A DNA stretch of 55,057 nucleotides from Microbacterium sp. (GCA_017744855.1 JAGIAK010000007.1:1-55057), one strand, 5' to 3'; positions 32,792 to 41,952 are shown, numbered from the stretch's first letter. Notes: a model not told the origin generated them from the letters alone. Numbers and translations are program-made.

Positions 32792-34165
32792 GTGTCGATC
32801 GCCGACATCTCCGAGGAGCGCCTCGGAGGGCAGCGTCAGCCGGAGCGCACGCCTCCCCACGACCTCCTCGCGGAACAGAGCGCGCTCGGAGGCATGCTCC
32901 TGTCGAAGGACGCCGTCGCCGACGTGATCGAGACGCTCAAGGGCGCCGACTTCTACATCCCGAAGCACGAGCTGATCTTCGAGGCGATCCTCTCGCTCTA
33001 CTCGCACGGCGAGCCGACCGACGTCGTCGCCGTGACCGACGAGCTCATCAAGACCGGCGAGCTGAGCAGGGCCGGCGGCGCCGACTACCTGCACACGCTC
33101 ACCTCGATCGTGCCGACGGCGGCCAACGCCGGCTACTACGCCGGCATCGTCTCCGAACGCGCGATCCTCCGTCGCCTGGTCGACGCGGGCACCCGCATCG
33201 TGCAGCTCGGCTACGACGGTCAGGGTGACGCGACCGACCTCGTCAACAACGCCCAGGCCGAGATCTACTCGATCACCGGGTCTGAGACGGCAGAGGACTA
33301 CGTGCCGCTGCAGGTCGCCGTCGACGCAGCGCTGGAGGAGATCGAGGCGGCCAGCGGTCGCGACGGGTCGATGACCGGCGTGCCCACCGGCTTCCGCGAG
33401 CTCGACGAGCTCACCAACGGCCTGCACGGCGGACAGATGATCGTCGTCGCCGCCCGACCCGCTATGGGTAAGTCGACGCTCGCGCTCGACTTCGCCCGCG
33501 CGGCATCCATCGGCCACAACCTCCCCTCCGTCTTCTTCTCGCTCGAGATGGGCAAGAGCGAGATCGCCATGCGTCTGCTCAGCGCCGAGGGGCAGATCCC
33601 GCTGCAGAACATGCGCAAGGGAAACCTCGACCCGCGCGACTGGACCACGGTCGCTGCGACCCGCGGCCGCATCAACGACGCGCCGCTCTACATCGACGAC
33701 AGCCCCAACATGACGCTCGTCGAGATCCGGGCGAAGTGCCGTCGGCTCAAGCAGCGCGAGGGCCTGCGCATGGTCATCATCGACTACCTGCAGCTGATGA
33801 CCTCGGGCAAGCGCGTCGAGTCGCGTCAGCAGGAGGTCTCGGAGTTCTCGCGAAGCCTCAAGCTCATCGCCAAGGAGCTCCAGGTGCCGGTGATCGCGCT
33901 GTCGCAGCTGAACCGTGGTCCCGAGCAGCGGCAGGACAAGAAGCCCGCGATCAGCGACCTGCGAGAGTCCGGGTCGATCGAGCAGGACGCCGACATGGTC
34001 ATCCTGCTGCACCGCGACTCGGTCTACGACAAGGACGTGCGTCCCGGCGAGGCCGACCTCATCGTCGCCAAGCACCGTAACGGCCCCACGGCGACGATCA
34101 CCGTCGCCTTCCAGGGCCACTACTCGCGCTTCGCCGACATGGCGCCGGGTGGCGACTTCAACTGA
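32792..34165 (+). CDS. dnaB: Replicative DNA helicase
   Basis: 457 residues, normal length with no intein. N-terminal domain (about 20-125) opens with RTPPHDLLAEQSALGGMLLSKDAVADV; the RecA-like domain has Walker A ARPAMGKST near residue 230, then VFFSLEMGKSEI, Walker B-type MVIIDYLQLM near 330, and RESGSIEQDADMVILLHRD with the arginine-finger region. Hexameric 5'-3' helicase that unwinds the fork and recruits primase. GTG start with AAGGGAG upstream. Preceded by the DnaA-box cluster. Confidence 0.97.
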   Translation: MSIADISEERLGGQRQPERTPPHDLLAEQSALGGMLLSKDAVADVIETLKGADFYIPKHELIFEAILSLYSHGEPTDVVAVTDELIKTGELSRAGGADYLHTLTSIVPTAANAGYYAGIVSERAILRRLVDAGTRIVQLGYDGQGDATDLVNNAQAEIYSITGSETAEDYVPLQVAVDAALEEIEAASGRDGSMTGVPTGFRELDELTNGLHGGQMIVVAARPAMGKSTLALDFARAASIGHNLPSVFFSLEMGKSEIAMRLLSAEGQIPLQNMRKGNLDPRDWTTVAATRGRINDAPLYIDDSPNMTLVEIRAKCRRLKQREGLRMVIIDYLQLMTSGKRVESRQQEVSEFSRSLKLIAKELQVPVIALSQLNRGPEQRQDKKPAISDLRESGSIEQDADMVILLHRDSVYDKDVRPGEADLIVAKHRNGPTATITVAFQGHYSRFADMAPGGDFN

Positions 34166-34193
34166 GTCGCGACTTCCTCCCAGCGGCGAGGGC

Positions 34194-35546
34194 TCAGGCG
34201 CTTCTCGTCGCCCGCCTCGCGTCGGTCATCGCCCGCATCCAGGAGGCGGCGGACTCGGACGACAGGGTGAGCAGGGCGAGGCACATCAGCGAGGCCGACA
34301 GCAGGGCGCCGTTCAGGGCGAGCCGGGTGGAGCCGTCGATGTAGTCCCACGCGGACACGAGGATGCCGAGGAAGAGCACGACCATGAGCACGGCGCGGGA
34401 GCGGCGGCCGCCGCGGAGCACCGCCCAGCCGAGCACGATCTGCGTCAGCGCGAGCACCCCAGACAGGGTGGCGACGACCACGTAGGCGATGCGCGTCACC
34501 TCACCGCCGTCGAGGAGCGTGTCGACGACGCCGGGATTGAAGAGCACGCTCAACAGTTCGAGGATCGCGCTCAGGGCGATACAGGTCACGGCGACGAAGA
34601 TCGTCAACGGTGCGCGGCGGGCGAGGTCGCGGGCGTCCGTGATCCCCGCAGCGGGGGTCGATGGACGACCCGCCTCCTCGCCGTCGACGCTCACTGTGCT
34701 CACGTCGAGGATCGGGAGGTCCCCGTCGGTGAGGAAGCGATCGCCGCCGCCGTTGCGGGCGTGATACCCCGTGGTGAAGTCGGCGAGCACGCGCTGCCCG
34801 ACGTCGGGGTGCGCCGCGCGGATGCCGGACACGAGGTAGTCGCGCTCCTCGTCGGTGTTCTCGTCGATGCGATGCGTCACCTGGAGGGTGAACAGCGACA
34901 GCCCCACGTCGGTGTCGTAGGTGGCGGCGCCCAGCCAGTCGGTGCGCGCGCCACCCGGGAGCAGCCAACCGGGTGGGCAATGCCAGAAGCGCACGTGGTG
35001 GCGCTGCTTCGGGTTGCCCTCGACCTCCTGCTGGTAGGCGAGGTCGTGCCGGCGACCGAACAGCATCAGCGGTGAGACGGGCGCCGTGGGATAGCTCGTG
35101 CGCGTGAGAGTCGAGACGATGATGCGCCAGGTCGACGCCGCCGTGATCTCGTCGGCCCGGTGCCATCCGCCCGTCGTCATCACGTGGTCGAGCTGCGCTG
35201 CGCCGCCGTCGACGGCGAGGTTCACCGGGTCGCCCAGCAGGCCGTCTGCGGTGCGGGTGCGCCCGAAGAAGTAGTCGGGGACGTAGAGGTCGGACAGCAT
35301 CCGGTGCAGCCGCGGCAGCACGAGGTACGCGATGATCGCCCATACCGGGATGAAGAGCAGCACCGACCACGGATAGCGGAACCCCTGGATGGCGATCAGC
35401 ACGGCCAGCCAGGTCGCAGACGCGGCGCCGACGAGGAACGCGGCCCGATCGAAGAGCGTCGAGCGCGGTTGAGGCTGCTGCATCCGCAGTGCGGAGCGGC
35501 GTCGCGATGTGTGCTCACTGCCGGACGAGGTGTTCACCTCCTCCAT
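34194..35546 (-). CDS. Membrane protein with LssY_C domain
   Basis: About 450 residues. Two membrane segments near the N-terminus (about 30-75), a soluble domain (about 100-240) with DHVMTTGGWHRADEITAASTW, FGRRHDLAYQQEVEGNPKQRHHVRFW and DVGLSLF, the pattern of the LssY_C family, and four membrane helices in the C-terminal third. LssY_C domains occur fused to PAP2/DedA proteins or alone; biochemical role unknown. The start is uncertain: ATG at 35546 (MEEVNTS) lies 35 nt after the upstream stop, while an in-frame ATG at 35606 would overlap that gene. No good ribosome site precedes either. Confidence 0.72.
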   Translation of the reverse strand: MEEVNTSSGSEHTSRRRSALRMQQPQPRSTLFDRAAFLVGAASATWLAVLIAIQGFRYPWSVLLFIPVWAIIAYLVLPRLHRMLSDLYVPDYFFGRTRTADGLLGDPVNLAVDGGAAQLDHVMTTGGWHRADEITAASTWRIIVSTLTRTSYPTAPVSPLMLFGRRHDLAYQQEVEGNPKQRHHVRFWHCPPGWLLPGGARTDWLGAATYDTDVGLSLFTLQVTHRIDENTDEERDYLVSGIRAAHPDVGQRVLADFTTGYHARNGGGDRFLTDGDLPILDVSTVSVDGEEAGRPSTPAAGITDARDLARRAPLTIFVAVTCIALSAILELLSVLFNPGVVDTLLDGGEVTRIAYVVVATLSGVLALTQIVLGWAVLRGGRRSRAVLMVVLFLGILVSAWDYIDGSTRLALNGALLSASLMCLALLTLSSESAASWMRAMTDARRATRSA

Positions 35547-35580
35547 TCTCGACCAGCGAGCCTCTGACCGCGATCTCCCG

Positions 35581-36291
35581 TCAGCGTCGAGCGGGGTCGA
35601 GCGCATCCGTGATGCGGGTGACGATCAGCCAGGCGAACACGGCGGCACCGATGAGGAGGACTTCGCCGGTGATCGAGACGATCGCGGTGATCGACCGCTC
35701 CGAGAGCGAGGCGATCTGGAACTCGACTCGGTTCACGACCAGATACGACAGGGTGGCGCCGAGCCACAACGTCCACCACGTGGCGATGACGCCGCGCCCG
35801 ACGGCGGCACGAGACGCCTCCACGAGGTCGGATACGTTCTGCACGGGCAGCCACCAAGTGGCCACCGGGATGAACCACGACCCAGCGTGCCAGGTCGGGA
35901 AGTGGCGCAGCGCGTCCGTGGGAACCGAGGATGCGGCACGGTACTGCCAGATCGCCCAGCAGATGCCCGCAGCCAGGAGCAGCAGAGCAGAGACCAGCGT
36001 CGCAGCGGTGGACACCGCGACGAGGGAGTTCACGGTGTCGATGCCCACTGATCTGTCCAGGAACCCCGAGATGGCGGACAGGTGCAACACCTCGGCGCCG
36101 ATCACGAGGAGGGCGCCGACCGCCGAGGTGAGGATCAGCCACCGCACGGCTCGAGCGATCCCGCGGAGGGCACGTGGCGCCGGCCACGGCTGCGGTTCCG
36201 GCGTCCAGTACCTCGGCGCCACCGGCTCGCCCAATGGTGTGGCGATGTCGACGGACGGGATGGGAGGAGGGGGCGGGGCGACGTCGCTCAT
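35581..36291 (-). CDS. DUF4328 membrane protein
   Basis: 236 residues. A Pro-rich cytoplasmic N-terminus (MSDVAPPPPPIPS...) precedes four membrane segments. The central WAIWQYRAASSVPT, then HAGSWFIPVATWWLPVQNVSDLVEASR is the DUF4328 signature (conserved W/P/N-rich loop between TM2 and TM3). Function unknown for the whole family. GAGGA lies upstream of the ATG. Likely co-transcribed with the LssY_C gene 34 nt downstream. Confidence 0.82.
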   Translation of the reverse strand: MSDVAPPPPPIPSVDIATPLGEPVAPRYWTPEPQPWPAPRALRGIARAVRWLILTSAVGALLVIGAEVLHLSAISGFLDRSVGIDTVNSLVAVSTAATLVSALLLLAAGICWAIWQYRAASSVPTDALRHFPTWHAGSWFIPVATWWLPVQNVSDLVEASRAAVGRGVIATWWTLWLGATLSYLVVNRVEFQIASLSERSITAIVSITGEVLLIGAAVFAWLIVTRITDALDPARR

Positions 36292-36457
36292 GGGATCCTC
36301 AGTGGTCGGCCGTGATGCGGATCAGCACGCGCACCGCCAGGTGGCGCGCTGTCAGGGACCCGTGCCTGGAGAGTAGCAGCCGGAGATCGCCTGAGCGGCG
36401 AGCTCGGCCTCGACTTCCCGCCGCAGCGCCTCGACCGGGGTGCTATCAATGGTGACC

Positions 36458-37105
36458 ATGGAACACGATCGGCGTGCGGAAGAGGAGTGGGAGCGCTGGG
36501 AGGATCAAGCGAGGCTGGCCTACGACGCCGGCGAGCTTGAGCGTTCCCGGGAGCTCCTCATGGCTGCATCCACCGCGGGAGCACCGGGCGCGCTCGTGTT
36601 CGCGAACCTCGGTCTCGTGAGCATGGGCCTCGAGGACTATCCGCGCGCGATCGAGGAGTACACCGCGATCGGTGCGTTGGAGGTCGATGGGCTCGTGAAC
36701 CGTGGCCTGGCGTATGACCGGCTCGGCGAGGTCGACTTGGCGAGAGCCGACTACCGTGCGGCGCTCGCCACAGCACCCGACGACGTCGCCGCGTTGATCA
36801 ACCTCGGCACGCTGGAGTTCGCCGAGGGAGCCGTCGAGGTTGCGCAGGAGCTCCTGGAACGCGCCTCCGCACTCGACCCCCAGGCCGGGTGGCAGCTCAG
36901 CGATGTGCTCCGCCACGACGGAGATCTGGATGCCGCAGCCGAGGCGCTGCAGGCGGCGATCCGCGCCGGTGAACCGCGGGCGTACCTCGATCTCGCCGAC
37001 GTCGAGGAGGAGCGCGGGAACTCCGAGGCGAGCAGGGCGGCCTACGACGCGGCCGCCGCTGCGGGTCTCGTCGACGAGACCGACGACTCCCACGGTGTCC
37101 GCTGA
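36458..37105 (+). CDS. Tetratricopeptide-repeat protein
   Basis: 215 residues from the ATG before MEHDRRAEEEWERW. Five to six TPR-like helix pairs (for example GALVFANLGLVSMGLEDYPRAIEEY and GLAYDRLGEVDLARADYRAALATAPDDVAAL) form an all-helical scaffold for protein contacts. Strongly acidic, no signal peptide. Alternative in-frame starts exist at 36440, 36449 and 36452; none has a Shine-Dalgarno. TATCAA at 36444-36449 ends eight bases before the chosen ATG, so the mRNA may be leaderless. Partner unknown. Confidence 0.75.
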   Translation: MEHDRRAEEEWERWEDQARLAYDAGELERSRELLMAASTAGAPGALVFANLGLVSMGLEDYPRAIEEYTAIGALEVDGLVNRGLAYDRLGEVDLARADYRAALATAPDDVAALINLGTLEFAEGAVEVAQELLERASALDPQAGWQLSDVLRHDGDLDAAAEALQAAIRAGEPRAYLDLADVEEERGNSEASRAAYDAAAAAGLVDETDDSHGVR

Positions 37106-37192
37106 GAATCTTCTCGACGGATGTCGATCCGGACCGGTCCCGTTCGACGAAGGAGTGAGGCGGCATCCCGCAGCCCGAGAACAAGGAGCATC

Positions 37193-37768
37193 ATGACCAG
37201 CGAACTCGTCTACACCGGCTTCATCACCGTCGACGGCATCGTCGACTCGCCCGGATCCGTTCGGGAGGGGCACCCGGGCGGCGGTTGGGTGTTCGACACC
37301 CCGTTCCTGCCCGAGGCGTACTCACTGAAGGGCGAGGAGCTCGGCGACACGACGGCCCTGATGTTCGGCCGCCGCAGCTACGACGCCTTCTCGGCGGTCT
37401 GGCCCGCCTCGGCCGACCATGCCGACTACCGCGACCTGCCGAAGTACGTCGTCTCGACCTCGATCGGCGACGACGACCTCGTGGACGGCTGGGGACCGCA
37501 GCAGATCGTGCGCAGCACGGAGGAGGTCGCCCGCCTCAAGGAGACCACCGACGGCGCCATCTTCATCCACGGCAGCGCTGAGCTCGCTCGCCGCCTCGCC
37601 GAGGCCGACCTGATCGACCGGTACAACCTGCTGATGTTCCCGTTCCTGCTCTCCGGCGGCAAGCGGATCTTCCCCTCCGACGACCTCCGGCGTCGCAACC
37701 TCAGCCTGCGCGAGTCCGACGTCTACGCGAACGGCGTCGTCAAGCTCGTCTACGACGTGCAGCGCTGA
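37193..37768 (+). CDS. Dihydrofolate reductase-family protein (RibD C-terminal-like)
   Basis: 191 residues. FITVDGIVDSPG at the N-terminus, MFGRRSYDAFSAVWP (the GRxTYE-type block near residues 61-75), KYVVSTSI, and IFIHGSAELARRLAEADLIDRYNLLMFPFLLSGGKRIF with the NADPH-binding Gly motif. This family (PF01872) includes RibD reductase domains and many uncharacterised NADPH reductases; true folate reduction is unlikely. AAGGAG precedes the ATG. A second, divergent member lies immediately downstream. Confidence 0.88.
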   Translation: MTSELVYTGFITVDGIVDSPGSVREGHPGGGWVFDTPFLPEAYSLKGEELGDTTALMFGRRSYDAFSAVWPASADHADYRDLPKYVVSTSIGDDDLVDGWGPQQIVRSTEEVARLKETTDGAIFIHGSAELARRLAEADLIDRYNLLMFPFLLSGGKRIFPSDDLRRRNLSLRESDVYANGVVKLVYDVQR

Positions 37769-37945
37769 CGGCTGCTCGGCCGGCCGACACCACGGCATCG
37801 CGCAGCGTGTGAGCGCGAGGACGCCGTTCGCCCGCGCAGGCGATGCGAACGGGGTTCCCGCGGCACCCGCTGCGACGTAGACTCCGCCCGGAGCATCCGT
37901 GCGACGGGGGACGGCCCGTGCGGCGGCTGCGGATCGGAGGACACG

Positions 37946-38512
37946 ATGCAGACCCTGACGATCGACTTCATCTGCTCGCTCGACGGATACGGCTCGGCGG
38001 TCGGCTGGCCGGGATGGTGGGGGCTGGAGAGCCCGGAGTACCTCGCCTGGCTCGACAGCCGTCCCGAGAAGGACCAACCGCTGCTCATGGGCGCGACCAC
38101 GTACCGCGTGATGTCGAACCTGGTCACGGAGGGCGAACCGGGAACGGAGGTGCTCACCGGCATCCGCAAGTACGTCTTCTCCTCGACTCTGGAAGCGCCC
38201 CTCGCCTGGGAGAACTCCACCCTCATCGCGACGGATGCCGTCGAGGCGGTGCAGCGACTGAAGGAGGAGTCCGACCGCCCGCTGAGCACGATCGGCAGCC
38301 GATCGCTGTGCCGTTCGCTGCTCGAGGCCGGACTGGTGGACCGGTATCGCGTGGTGATCTTCCCCGTGATCACCGGGGCGACCGGGCAGGAGCGCATCTT
38401 CGACGGCTACCCCGACGTGCGCCTCGAGCTCATCGAGGCGCGCACTTTCGAGGGAGGACTGCAGCTGCTGGAGTACATCCCGACGGTGCTGGACGGACCT
38501 CCCGGCCGCTGA
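37946..38512 (+). CDS. Dihydrofolate reductase-family protein, second copy
   Basis: 188 residues. TIDFICSLDGYGSAVGWPGWWG, then LMGATTYRVMS in place of the usual GRxTYE, KYVFSSTL, and TIGSRSLCRSLLEAGLVDRYRVVIFPVITGATGQERIFDGYP. Same fold as the 37193 gene but low identity, so an old duplication or independent acquisition. GGAGGACACG lies before the ATG. A TAGACT hexamer at 37878-37883 with TTCCCG 17 bp upstream may be its promoter. Confidence 0.87.
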   Translation: MQTLTIDFICSLDGYGSAVGWPGWWGLESPEYLAWLDSRPEKDQPLLMGATTYRVMSNLVTEGEPGTEVLTGIRKYVFSSTLEAPLAWENSTLIATDAVEAVQRLKEESDRPLSTIGSRSLCRSLLEAGLVDRYRVVIFPVITGATGQERIFDGYPDVRLELIEARTFEGGLQLLEYIPTVLDGPPGR

Positions 38513-38609
38513 CCTCTCCGAGGCAGGCGGGTTGTGTCACACGGGCTGCACTCGGCCGGTCATCCTTGGCGGCGGCGTCTCTGCCGCTGTCCGAGACCGG
38601 AGGCCAACC

Positions 38610-39233
38610 ATGACCGACCCCACGCCCATTGCGCCCGGCGATCTCGCCACATTGCACAGCGCGCTGGCGAACGAGCAGATGGTGCTGCAGTCCGTCGCGA
38701 GCGCGACCATCAGCGAGGCCGGCGTCCGGTCGACGATCTACCTCTCCACGCTGTCGAGCGGGCTCGTCGCGCTCGGATTCTCCGCCTCCACTCCCGGCCT
38801 GCTGGCGACCCTGACCGTCACGCTGCTGCCCACGATCTTCATGCTCGGGTGGTTCACGGTCGTGCGGCTCGTCGACACCACCGTCGAGAACATCGCGGTG
38901 CGGCACACGATGGAGCGGATCCGGGCGTACTTCGCGGGAGTCCACCCGTCGGGGCCGCCGCTTCTCGTCAGCGGTGACGCACGAACGGGCGAGTACGGCG
39001 TCCGATACGGACGCGCCTCGTTCCTGTTCACGATGGCCAGCATGGTCGCCGCGGTGAACTGTGTGCTCGGCGGCGCGCTCGTCGCCCTCGCCCTGGCGGT
39101 GGGGCTCGGGATGCCGACGGCGCCTGCGCACCTGAGCGGCGCGGCGGTCGGGCTCTCGCTTCTCGTCGCGACCCTGACCTACGAACGCCGTCGCATCCGT
39201 GCGGCGAGCCGGGTCGGTGTCGTCGAACCCTAG
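38610..39233 (+). CDS. Membrane protein of unknown function
   Basis: 207 residues with four membrane segments: a pair at about 45-65 and 66-90, and a pair at about 142-162 and 172-192. The loop between pairs contains RLVDTTVENIAVRHTMERIRAYF. CCGGAGG lies upstream of the ATG at 38610, which is preferred over a longer ORF from 38532. The stop codon overlaps the stop of the opposite-strand nuclease gene inside CCTAGG, so no intergenic DNA separates them. Function not recognised. Confidence 0.72.
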   Translation: MTDPTPIAPGDLATLHSALANEQMVLQSVASATISEAGVRSTIYLSTLSSGLVALGFSASTPGLLATLTVTLLPTIFMLGWFTVVRLVDTTVENIAVRHTMERIRAYFAGVHPSGPPLLVSGDARTGEYGVRYGRASFLFTMASMVAAVNCVLGGALVALALAVGLGMPTAPAHLSGAAVGLSLLVATLTYERRRIRAASRVGVVEP

Positions 39234-40030
39234 GCGTCCGCCGCGCGGAGCACGATGTCGTCGGTGGTCGCCAGGGTCCGCCAGCCGCCGGGGCGAGCGG
39301 CGCGGCGGCCGAGGACGTCGGCCTCCGGCATCCGTCCGAGGTCGAGACCGGTGACCGCCGCGATCTCGGCGACCGGTACCTGGAACGTGCGGAAGGCGCC
39401 CAGTGGGGACGCGGCGAGCAGACCTTCGCTCGTGTCGACCAGCTCGGTCTGATCGAGCACGAATCCGGCGGTCGCGAGACCATCGGGCCCGAGCCACGCG
39501 GCGATCTTCCAGAACCGGAGGGGGATGCGGATGCCGCGGTACGGCGGGTCGTCGTCGGCGAGCACGGGCGCCGTGAACACCGAGATGCGCTGCGACGTCG
39601 ACTCGGCATAGGCGAGCACGTGGTCTTCGAGGCCCAGCCAGAGATCCTTCGACTGATTGAAGCCGGCCGCCTGCGGCGCCGCGTTCGTGTAGAAGAAGGT
39701 GGCGGCCATCGCCGCTCTGGCATCGGCGACGTCGCCCCAGCCCGGGTCGCGACGGCGGACGAGGTGACCGCGATCGAGGCTGTTGTCTGCGTACACGGCG
39801 GGGCCGGTCTGCTCGTCGTCGTCGATCCGCGGATCGAGCCGCCATTCGCCGGCACGCGCCAGGTCGAGCAGGCGTGCTCCGTCGATGTTCACTCCGGTCG
39901 CGACGGCGAGGCGCCGCCGCGGATCGAGCAGCACCGTGAAGCGCGGGTAATCGAGTCGCCGCGTCGTGCCTGCGGCGACCGGGAGGGGAAGCGCGGTCAG
40001 GAGGAATCCGGGATCGTATCCGTCGGCCAT
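39230..40030 (-). CDS. DNA/RNA non-specific endonuclease
   Basis: 266 residues. The NUC-family signature DNSLDRGHLVRRRD (near residues 84-97) holds the DRGH motif with the catalytic His; the downstream ATFFYTNAAPQAAGFNQSKDLWLGLED supplies the metal-binding Asn and following helix. No signal peptide, so unlike secreted Serratia-type nucleases it would stay cytoplasmic or need a separate export route. No immunity gene is evident next to it. Cleaves single- or double-stranded nucleic acid with Mg. Confidence 0.88.
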   Translation of the reverse strand: MADGYDPGFLLTALPLPVAAGTTRRLDYPRFTVLLDPRRRLAVATGVNIDGARLLDLARAGEWRLDPRIDDDEQTGPAVYADNSLDRGHLVRRRDPGWGDVADARAAMAATFFYTNAAPQAAGFNQSKDLWLGLEDHVLAYAESTSQRISVFTAPVLADDDPPYRGIRIPLRFWKIAAWLGPDGLATAGFVLDQTELVDTSEGLLAASPLGAFRTFQVPVAEIAAVTGLDLGRMPEADVLGRRAARPGGWRTLATTDDIVLRAADA

Positions 40031-40076
40031 GCGACCATCGTGCCCGACATCTCAGACAGTCGGAACGCGCATAGCG

Positions 40077-40114
40077 ACAGCCGGGGCGCGCCGTCCCCGG
40101 CACGCCCCGGCTGT
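40077..40114 (-). terminator. Terminator of the NmrA-like gene
   Basis: A perfect 12-bp stem (ACAGCCGGGGCG with its complement) around a 14-nt GC-rich loop, 17 nt downstream of the stop on the minus strand. Confidence 0.7.
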
Positions 40115-40130
40115 CCGGCGACGGCGCGCG

Positions 40131-40886
40131 TCAGGCGCGCGGGGGGTTCTCCGGCAGCCACTGATCCAGTGTCGTCGGGAAGATGCGGGCGCCCTTCACC
40201 GGGATCAGCGTGCGCTCCTCGATGCGGGCGCCGTAATAGGGAGCGGCGTCGTCGCGCACGACCGTACGCGGGTCGTCGCGGAACGTCAGCGCGCGGCGTG
40301 CGAACTCATCCATGCCGAAGGCCTCGGGGCCGGCGATCTCGATGTCGCCGACGGGCTCTCCCGCCGCGGTCTGCGCCACAGCCGTGGCCACGTCTTCGGC
40401 GGCGATCGGCTGGATCAGTGCGCCGGGGAGCGTCACCGTGCCGTCCGCCGTCGAGATATCGGCGATGCTGCCGACGAACTCGAAGAACTGCGTCGCGTGC
40501 ACGAGCGAGTACTCGATGCCCGACTCGCGGATCAGCCGCTCCTGCGCCGCCTTCGCGGCGAAGTACGGGATGTTCTGCGGGCGGTTCGTGCCGACGATCG
40601 TCAGCGCGACGTGGTGCCTGACGCCGGCATCGGCCTCAGCGGCCAGAAGGTTGTGCGTCGACCGCGTGAAGAACTCCATCACGTCGTCGGGCGCGAAGGA
40701 GGGCGAGTTCGACACGTCGACGACGACGTCCGCTCCGACGAGGGCATCCGCGAGACCCTGACCGGTGAGTGAATCGACCCCCGTGTTGGGCGATGCGGCG
40801 ATGGCCTCGTGGCCGTGCGCGGTGAGCTTCGCGACGACCTTCGAGCCGATGAGGCCGGTGCCTCCGATGACGACGATCCTTGCCAT
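40131..40886 (-). CDS. NAD(P)-binding NmrA-like oxidoreductase/epimerase
   Basis: 251 residues. The N-terminal MARIVVIGGTGLIGSKVVAKL is the GxxGxxG Rossmann motif of atypical SDRs; HHVALTIVGTNRPQNIPYFAAKAAQE contains the YxxxK-like position (Y-F-A-A-K). EYSLVHATQFFEF is typical of NmrA/YwnB proteins. It is divergent from an ECF41 sigma factor; ECF41 factors are known to sit beside and control such COE (carboxymuconolactone decarboxylase, oxidoreductase or epimerase) genes. The start at 40886 has AAAGG upstream; the longer in-frame ORF would overlap the intergenic regulatory region. Confidence 0.88.
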   Translation of the reverse strand: MARIVVIGGTGLIGSKVVAKLTAHGHEAIAASPNTGVDSLTGQGLADALVGADVVVDVSNSPSFAPDDVMEFFTRSTHNLLAAEADAGVRHHVALTIVGTNRPQNIPYFAAKAAQERLIRESGIEYSLVHATQFFEFVGSIADISTADGTVTLPGALIQPIAAEDVATAVAQTAAGEPVGDIEIAGPEAFGMDEFARRALTFRDDPRTVVRDDAAPYYGARIEERTLIPVKGARIFPTTLDQWLPENPPRA

Positions 40887-40955
40887 GTCGAGCCTTTCGT
40901 GTGGGATGGGCGCCGGTGGTGGCGTCCACAGGGATGACAGAGCGGTCAGGCCCGA

Positions 40956-40983
40956 TGTGACGGCATCCTCCGGTCCCGTCACA
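40956..40983. promoter_or_regulatory. Inverted CGTCACA motifs in the ECF41/oxidoreductase divergent region
   Basis: TGTGACG (40956-40962) and CGTCACA (40977-40983) are a perfect 7-bp inverted repeat with a 14-bp spacer. Each reads outwards as CGTCACA, one base from the TGTCACA -35 element reported for ECF41-dependent promoters. They could be two divergent sigma-dependent -35 elements or an operator. Confidence 0.5.
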
Positions 40984-41058
40984 GATCCGGGGTCAGAGCG
41001 GTCAGAGCTGAGGAGACCGGCGTTGCCGGACACCGCCTGCGCAGAGGAGAGTGAGAGC

Positions 41059-41952
41059 GTGACGGGAAGCCCTGAGGCCGGTGGCCTGGACTCCGCGGCG
41101 GAGGTGTTCGCTCAGCATCGGCGCCGCCTGTTCGGCATCGCCTATCGGATGCTGGGCACCGTCGCGGATGCGGAGGACATCGTCCAGGAGACCTGGATCC
41201 GCTGGCAGGGCGCCGATCGGGACACCGTGCGGGAACCCGCCGCATTCCTCACCACCATCGCGACCCGGCTCTCGATCAACGTGCTGCAGTCGGCGCGGGC
41301 GACGCGGGAGACGTACATCGGGCCGTGGCTGCCGGAACCCGTGAGCACGCAGGACGACCCGGCTCTGGGCGCCGAGCGCGCGGAGGCGCTGCAGTTCGCG
41401 ATCCTGCTGACGCTGGAGAGACTCACCCCCACCGAGCGGGCAGCGTACATCCTGCGCGAGGCGTTCGACTATCCGTACCCGCGCATCGCCGAGATCATCT
41501 CGTCGAGCGTCGTCGGCGCCCGCCAGCTGGTCAGCCGCGCCCGCGCGCATCTCGCGTCCGACCGCCGGGCGGACGTCTCGCCCCTTCACCAGCGGCGGCT
41601 GCTCGAAGCCTTCCTGGCTGCCGCGCAGAGGGGCGACGCCCAGGAGCTCGAGAGGCTGTTCGCCGACGACGTGACAAGCTACACCGACGGCAACGGGGTC
41701 AAGCTCGCCGCCCGCATCCCGGTCTCCGGACGCCGCCGGGTCGCGGCGTTCGTGGCGGCGTTCTCGAGTCATTTCTGGGCGGGCAAGTCGATCGACTGGG
41801 TCGAGGTCAACGGCCAGCCGGCGGCGGCGCTCGTTCAGGACGGGCAGGTCACCGCTCTCGTGACCGTGACGACGGGCCCCGGGGGGATCGCCCAGCTGCT
41901 GTGGGTGATGAGCCCCGGCAAGCTCGGCTCCGTCTCCACGGCCGTCGCATGA
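41059..41952 (+). CDS. ECF41-group RNA polymerase sigma factor
   Basis: 297 residues. Sigma2 region (about 15-80: RRRLFGIAYRMLGTVADAEDIVQETWIRW), linker with ATRETYIGPWLPEP, the YxGPWLPEP motif that marks ECF41, sigma4 (about 115-165: RLTPTERAAYILREAFDYPYPRIAEI) and a C-terminal NTF2/SnoaL-like domain with SYTDGNGVKLAAR (DGGGK-like) and MSPGKL (NPDKL-like). In this group the C-terminal domain controls sigma activity in place of an anti-sigma factor. Start is GTG with AGAGGAGAG upstream. Confidence 0.93.
   Translation: MTGSPEAGGLDSAAEVFAQHRRRLFGIAYRMLGTVADAEDIVQETWIRWQGADRDTVREPAAFLTTIATRLSINVLQSARATRETYIGPWLPEPVSTQDDPALGAERAEALQFAILLTLERLTPTERAAYILREAFDYPYPRIAEIISSSVVGARQLVSRARAHLASDRRADVSPLHQRRLLEAFLAAAQRGDAQELERLFADDVTSYTDGNGVKLAARIPVSGRRRVAAFVAAFSSHFWAGKSIDWVEVNGQPAAALVQDGQVTALVTVTTGPGGIAQLLWVMSPGKLGSVSTAVA

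Noticed and set aside
39230..40030. Toxin-immunity pair formed by the endonuclease and a neighbour
   Set aside because: No secretion signal, polymorphic-toxin leader or recognisable immunity protein is adjacent; the neighbouring genes are a membrane protein and an NmrA-like oxidoreductase.
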